Shown here in pieces: positions 60,202 through 64,000 of a stretch of DNA of 64,000 bases. Numbering within the stretch: the stretch's first letter is position 1; every line of letters begins with the position of its first letter. A program made the translations under genes and the position numbers. Under the pieces are notes generated by a model. That model was not told the DNA's origin. It did no database searches and saw only the letters and a list, made by a program, of their open reading frames with translations. This DNA is from JBBRMG01 sp038230955 (GTDB lineage: Bacteria; Patescibacteriota; Doudnabacteria; UBA920), in NCBI GenBank assembly GCA_038230955.1, contig JBBRMG010000001.1, positions 1-64,000 on the forward strand, given 5' to 3'.

Positions 60202-62598
60202 TCAAATTACTATATTGACTAATCTTCCCGGAACAACAATAACACGCTTGGGTTCGACTCCTTGCAAGGCCGCCTGCACTTTATCTAGACTGAGTGCTAT
60301 AGTTTTAATATCATCTTCTGTCGCATCGAGCGGTGCTTGTAGTTTGTCTTTAGTCTTGCCATTAATCTGCACAACAATATCGGCCTGACTTTCTGATGCT
60401 AACTCAGCATTATACTGCGGCCAATCCGAATGTTGCACTGATTGAACGCCACCTAATATTTCATTCAGTTCTTCAGTAATATGGGGAGCGAAAGGGTAAA
60501 GTAAGATTATAAAAGTTTGCAGGGTCTGCTTGCTAACAGATTCCCCTTTAACATTGTTATAAAATTTCATAAACGCTGATATGGCTGTGTTGAAATTAAA
60601 CGACTGGATGTCATTGGTAATCTTTTTTGTGAGCTTATGCAATTCTCGGCTAACAAGTTCAGAGTCAACCGCAGTGCTCTGTTTATTATCATTTACCCAG
60701 ACCCAAACTCGCTCCAAAAACCGCTTCAGGCCAATTAAACCATTGGTGTTCCACGGTTTGGAATCCTCTAACGGACCCATAAACATTTCGTACATGCGCA
60801 AAGAGTCTGCCCCGAACTCTTTTATAATATCATCAGGATTAATGACATTCCCTCTACTCTTGCTCATTTTTTCGCCATCGGGCCCTAAAATTAATCCTTG
60901 GTTGCGCAATTTTACAAAAGGCTCTTCAAAATCAATCAGCTTCAAGTCAAACAATACTTTGGTAAAAAAACGAGAATACAGCAAATGCAGCACTGCATGC
61001 TCCGCACCACCGACATATGTATCTACCGGTAACCAAGTGTTAATTTTATCTTTACCTGCAAACTCCTTGTCATTGTTTGAGTCAGTATAGCGGAAATAAT
61101 ACCAAGATGAATCTACAAACGTATCCATAGTGTCGGAGTCGCGGCGAGCTGGGCCAGCGCACTTTGGACAATTGACTTCATGAAATGTTTTGGAGCGAGT
61201 TAACGGCGACTCCCCCGTTGGCACAAAATCTACATCAGTCGGCAAATTCACTGGGAGATCAGGTTCTGCCACAGGTTGCATACCGCAAGCGTCGCAATAA
61301 ATTATTGGGATAGGCGCACCCCAATACCGCTGACGGGAGATCAACCAATCACGCAACTTATAAGTAACATGCCGTTTAGCAAACCCTTCCTGCTCCATCC
61401 AATCGAGCATTTCTTCGATTAAAGCTTTGTCTATATTACGCCCAGTGAACGAGCCGGAGTCTTTTAGTACGCCGCTATTATCGTGGGCATTAACCGGCTC
61501 TGATTCATTGGTTCGATCAACCACTTCATGCAATTCAATGCCGTACTTCTGGGCAAACTCAAAGTCACGAGGATCATGAGCACTACAGCGGATAATACCC
61601 GTACCAAAATCCATCAATGCAAAGTTGGCAACCCAGATTGGCATTTCTAACCCAGAAAAAGGATCAATCGCGTAGCGTCCAGTGAATACGCCTTTCTTCT
61701 CAAACTTATCTTGGTTTCGTTCGTCAGCCGTAATTAATTTGGTCTCTTCAATAAACGCTTGAACTGCTGGTTCATTACCAGTGCCCTCTACTAATTGTGT
61801 GACTAAAGGATGTTCAGGTGCAATGACAATAAAAGTATCAGCGAATAACCAAGCCGGGAAGGCACTAAATGTTTCCAGTTTGAGACCTAAATCTTTTACC
61901 CTGTGTTCAATGATCACACCCTCTTTGCGGCCAATCCAATTTCGTTGCATAGCTTTAATTGGGTTTGGCCAATCTAAAGCGTCTAAGTCATTCAGCAACC
62001 TTTCTGTGTAATCAGTAATTTTTAAAAACCATTGCGATAATAATTTTTGTTCGACTTGGGTGCCGCATCGTTCACAATGCCCATTTACTACTTGTTCGTT
62101 GGCTAAAACAGTATTGTCTTTGGGGCACCAGTTTACTTTAGCTTCTTTTTTGTAAGCCAGCCCGTTTTTGTACATCAGTAAAAACAACCAGTGCGTCCAT
62201 TTATAATAGTTGGGGTCAGATGTGTTGACCTCGCGACTCCAATCATACGACAAACCAATGGCTTTAATTTGCTCGCGGAATCGCGTAATATTCTTGGCCG
62301 TAGTCTCGTCTGGTGGCACGCCCATTTTAATCGCATAATTTTCAGCCGGCAAACCAAATGCATCCCAACCCATGGGGTGCAAAACGCTATAGCCATTCAT
62401 TCGCAGAAAGCGAGTTAAAATATCGGTAGCTGTATAACCTTCTGGGTGGCCAACATGCAGACCAGCTCCGGATGGATACGGGAACATATCTAAAATGTAT
62501 TGCTTCTTGGTCGGTTTCTCAGACGTCTTGAAAGTACCGTGCTCTTCCCAGTAAGCTTGCCACTTCTTTTCAATTTTTGCCGGATTATACTTTTGCAT
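60202..62598 (-). CDS. leuS: leucyl-tRNA synthetase
   Basis: 798 aa from the ATG at 62598 (the frame opens four codons earlier with TTG). FPYPSGAGLHVGHPEGYT holds the HIGH site, the CP1 editing domain includes HDPRDFEFAQKYG, and KMSKSRGNVINPDDI is the KMSKS loop. Bacterial type, full length. The anticodon and C-terminal domains are present. Confidence 0.98.
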   Translation of the reverse strand: MQKYNPAKIEKKWQAYWEEHGTFKTSEKPTKKQYILDMFPYPSGAGLHVGHPEGYTATDILTRFLRMNGYSVLHPMGWDAFGLPAENYAIKMGVPPDETTAKNITRFREQIKAIGLSYDWSREVNTSDPNYYKWTHWLFLLMYKNGLAYKKEAKVNWCPKDNTVLANEQVVNGHCERCGTQVEQKLLSQWFLKITDYTERLLNDLDALDWPNPIKAMQRNWIGRKEGVIIEHRVKDLGLKLETFSAFPAWLFADTFIVIAPEHPLVTQLVEGTGNEPAVQAFIEETKLITADERNQDKFEKKGVFTGRYAIDPFSGLEMPIWVANFALMDFGTGIIRCSAHDPRDFEFAQKYGIELHEVVDRTNESEPVNAHDNSGVLKDSGSFTGRNIDKALIEEMLDWMEQEGFAKRHVTYKLRDWLISRQRYWGAPIPIIYCDACGMQPVAEPDLPVNLPTDVDFVPTGESPLTRSKTFHEVNCPKCAGPARRDSDTMDTFVDSSWYYFRYTDSNNDKEFAGKDKINTWLPVDTYVGGAEHAVLHLLYSRFFTKVLFDLKLIDFEEPFVKLRNQGLILGPDGEKMSKSRGNVINPDDIIKEFGADSLRMYEMFMGPLEDSKPWNTNGLIGLKRFLERVWVWVNDNKQSTAVDSELVSRELHKLTKKITNDIQSFNFNTAISAFMKFYNNVKGESVSKQTLQTFIILLYPFAPHITEELNEILGGVQSVQHSDWPQYNAELASESQADIVVQINGKTKDKLQAPLDATEDDIKTIALSLDKVQAALQGVEPKRVIVVPGRLVNIVI

Positions 62599-62599
62599 A

Positions 62600-63157
62600 T
62601 TAATTCCCAAATAATTCCTGCTCTTTACTACGAATCAAAATGACCAAGTCATCGAAATAACTTTCAACTTCTGGCGATGTTTTCACCTTCGAAGTTTTTT
62701 GATCAATCAACATTTGCAAGGTAACCCCTTCCTTCTGCCACGTTCTGCCATTATCCAAAGCGTATACAAATTTACTCTCTCCGTCCAATCGCTGTTCATA
62801 ATTGTGAATGAGCCTATGGAGCTCTGGGAATTCTTCAAATTCTCTTTGCAATTGCGTTGCTGTTTTGGCTTCCCTATCCCCTTTACTGTTCAAAAACGAT
62901 TTGTCCTTCTCATAAATATAAGTATCGCCAGCGTATACTTCCACTAAATCGTGGAGCAATGCATATTTTGCGGCCAAAGTACTATCTAACTCCAGTTTCT
63001 GTGAGTCGATAAGATACCACGACAACAATGCGAGCTGATAACTATGCTCAACATCATTTTCATACCGGTCTTCATTCCTCACTAAAACCCGCCGGGCCAC
63101 CGCCTGAAAATCATTAGTCAGCTTAACAAACTTTAAAATAGAACCCAGAGTATCCAT
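62600..63157 (-). CDS. HD-domain hydrolase (YfbR-like)
   Basis: 185 aa. RYENDVEHSYQLALL, LLHDLVEVYAGDT and KFVYALDN give the H..HD..D metal site of YfbR/5'-nucleotidase-like HD proteins. Probably cleaves a nucleotide monophosphate. Two bases upstream of leuS. Confidence 0.88.
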   Translation of the reverse strand: MDTLGSILKFVKLTNDFQAVARRVLVRNEDRYENDVEHSYQLALLSWYLIDSQKLELDSTLAAKYALLHDLVEVYAGDTYIYEKDKSFLNSKGDREAKTATQLQREFEEFPELHRLIHNYEQRLDGESKFVYALDNGRTWQKEGVTLQMLIDQKTSKVKTSPEVESYFDDLVILIRSKEQELFGN

Positions 63158-63158
63158 A

Positions 63159-63749
63159 TTAACTTTTTTTAAAAATGTTAATGCCGAATTTTTTCAATCC
63201 CTGCGCCAACTCAGCTATAGGTAACCCAATGGCGCCAGAGTAATTGCCTTCTACTTTGGAAATCAGTATCCCGCCCAGTTCATGAATTGCATAGGCACCG
63301 GCTTTATCCATAGGCTCACCCGTAGCAATGTAGCCATTAATGTCGGCAAGTGAAAGCTTTTTGAAATAAACCAGCGTTTCTGAGAGTGCCAAAAATTGCT
63401 TACGGCCGCCGCTTTGAATTATCGCCAGTCCAGTCAAAATGGAATGCTTGGTTCCACTGAGTTTGCGTAACATGGTCGCGCCCTGTTGTTTACTTTTCGG
63501 TTTGCCCATAACTTCCTTACCTAACACAACGATTGTATCAGCAGAAATAATTATCGCGCCTGGATGTTGCTTAGCAATTGACTGTGCTTTACCCATGGCT
63601 AAAGTCATCACCAATTTTTTTGGTGACATTTTCATAGTCATATCCTCTTCGTAGTCAGGTGATAAAGCTTTAAACTTTAAGCCTGTTTTAGCCATTAGCT
63701 CTCTCCGCCGTGGCGAAGTTGATGCTAAAATTATTTTTTTGAGTTTCAT
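63159..63749 (-). CDS. maf: Maf-family nucleoside triphosphate pyrophosphatase
   Basis: 196 aa. LASTSPRRRELM at the start, SADTIVVLGKEVMGKP in the middle and GEPMDKAGAYAIHELGG near the end are the Maf signatures. Removes pyrophosphate from dTTP/UTP-type or modified nucleotides. Its stop is one base before the HD gene start. Confidence 0.96.
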   Translation of the reverse strand: MKLKKIILASTSPRRRELMAKTGLKFKALSPDYEEDMTMKMSPKKLVMTLAMGKAQSIAKQHPGAIIISADTIVVLGKEVMGKPKSKQQGATMLRKLSGTKHSILTGLAIIQSGGRKQFLALSETLVYFKKLSLADINGYIATGEPMDKAGAYAIHELGGILISKVEGNYSGAIGLPIAELAQGLKKFGINIFKKS

Positions 63750-64000
63750 ATATTAAATAATTTCTTTGCGTTAGCTGTGGTGACAGTCTCTACCTCTTCT
63801 AATGGTACTTGTTTCCGTTCAGCAATCTTCTCGGCCACCAGCCCAACATACGCCGGTTCATTGCGCTTACCACGATGTGGGGTTGGGGTTAAATATGGCG
63901 CGTCAGTTTCTAAGACAATGCTACTCAGGGGAACACCTTTTACTACTTCCTCACTACGCCCAGTTTTATCAAAAGTAATAATCCCATTCATACCTATAAA
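63746..64000 (-). CDS. tatD: TatD-family DNase, C-terminal part
   Basis: The frame runs off the window, so only the last 80-odd residues are seen. ISFD-like IITFDKTGR, then VLETDAPYLTPTPHRGKRNE, the metal-binding end of TatD, then PAYVGLVAEKIAERK. A metal-dependent DNase. It overlaps maf by four bases. Confidence 0.9.
   Translation of the reverse strand, partial: FIGMNGIITFDKTGRSEEVVKGVPLSSIVLETDAPYLTPTPHRGKRNEPAYVGLVAEKIAERKQVPLEEVETVTTANAKKLFNI

Noticed and set aside
1..64000. CRISPR array, rRNA genes, prophage or IS transposase
   Set aside because: No regularly spaced repeats, no rRNA-like stretch and no transposase, integrase or phage structural gene was recognised.

Overview
The window reads as part of a chromosome of a Candidate Phyla Radiation bacterium (Patescibacteria, most like the Parcubacteria side). 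Grounds: a compact S10-spc ribosomal cluster in which rplR-rpsE-rplO-secY are adjacent with no rpmD (L30); giant low-complexity membrane-anchored proteins of no recognised family; a VirB4/TraD-like pilus or DNA-transfer ATPase; CarS-like and CDP-alcohol lipid enzymes; and a diversity-generating retroelement (DGR). Stop codons behave as in the standard code. Assignment to a genus or class is not possible from this sequence alone. Most genes lie on the minus strand.

Layout. 1-3.2 kb: a two-gene plus-strand membrane unit (a coiled-coil membrane protein and a VWA-like protein) behind a consensus promoter and a long structured leader. 3.2-8.7 kb: a 1517-aa giant protein flanked by two small unknowns. 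8.7-11.9 kb: envelope genes (PAP2-like, GT-C and GT2 glycosyltransferases). 11.9-17.8 kb: two minus operons of unknown membrane proteins and the TraD/VirB4-like ATPase. 18-19.1 kb: an isolated plus-strand exported protein. 19.3-30.4 kb: the ribosomal cluster rpsJ to secY. 30.6-36.4 kb: lipid genes, two paralogous proteins (one frameshifted), tuf and a flavodoxin. 36.4-37.4 kb: a tRNA-Asp-like gene followed by a candidate small RNA, and small unknown genes. 37.5-41 kb: the str genes fusA, rpsG and rpsL, with a 52-aa membrane microprotein inserted antisense. 41.3-45.9 kb: a RHH/PIN toxin-antitoxin pair and a complete DGR. 46-54.8 kb: M50 protease, L28, a structured leader plus small membrane protein, MBL hydrolase, an ECF sigma/anti-sigma pair, surface proteins, a MEMO-CapA protein and an MFS transporter. 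54.9-64 kb: tRNA-Pro, parB, tRNA-Leu, PAP2, glyA, HAD, MFS, leuS, an HD hydrolase, maf and a partial tatD.

Three things stand out. (1) The DGR: reverse transcriptase with DGR-type motifs, an Avd-like helper on the opposite strand whose start overlaps the RT start at a nine-C tract, a template repeat, and a target gene whose 3' end is the variable repeat. TR and VR align over 119 bp with 21 differences, all at template adenines (38 available), none at the 81 other positions. The target joins a GNAT-like and a PcfJ-like region to the variable C-terminus. (2) A repeated hairpin architecture at four places in translation operons (after secY, S19-L22, L14-S17, after fusA). The outer arms differ completely but stay self-complementary; the inner part is shared: a 2x3 loop, a GAAA-starting helix, then a GUCGC/GCUCCAA internal loop. 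One copy is inverted. (3) Immediately after the tRNA-Asp-like gene, a promoter and terminator frame a small RNA with 12-nt and 9-nt exact complementarity to the tRNA anticodon and T arms. EF-G also carries Asn in place of Asp in its NKxD motif.
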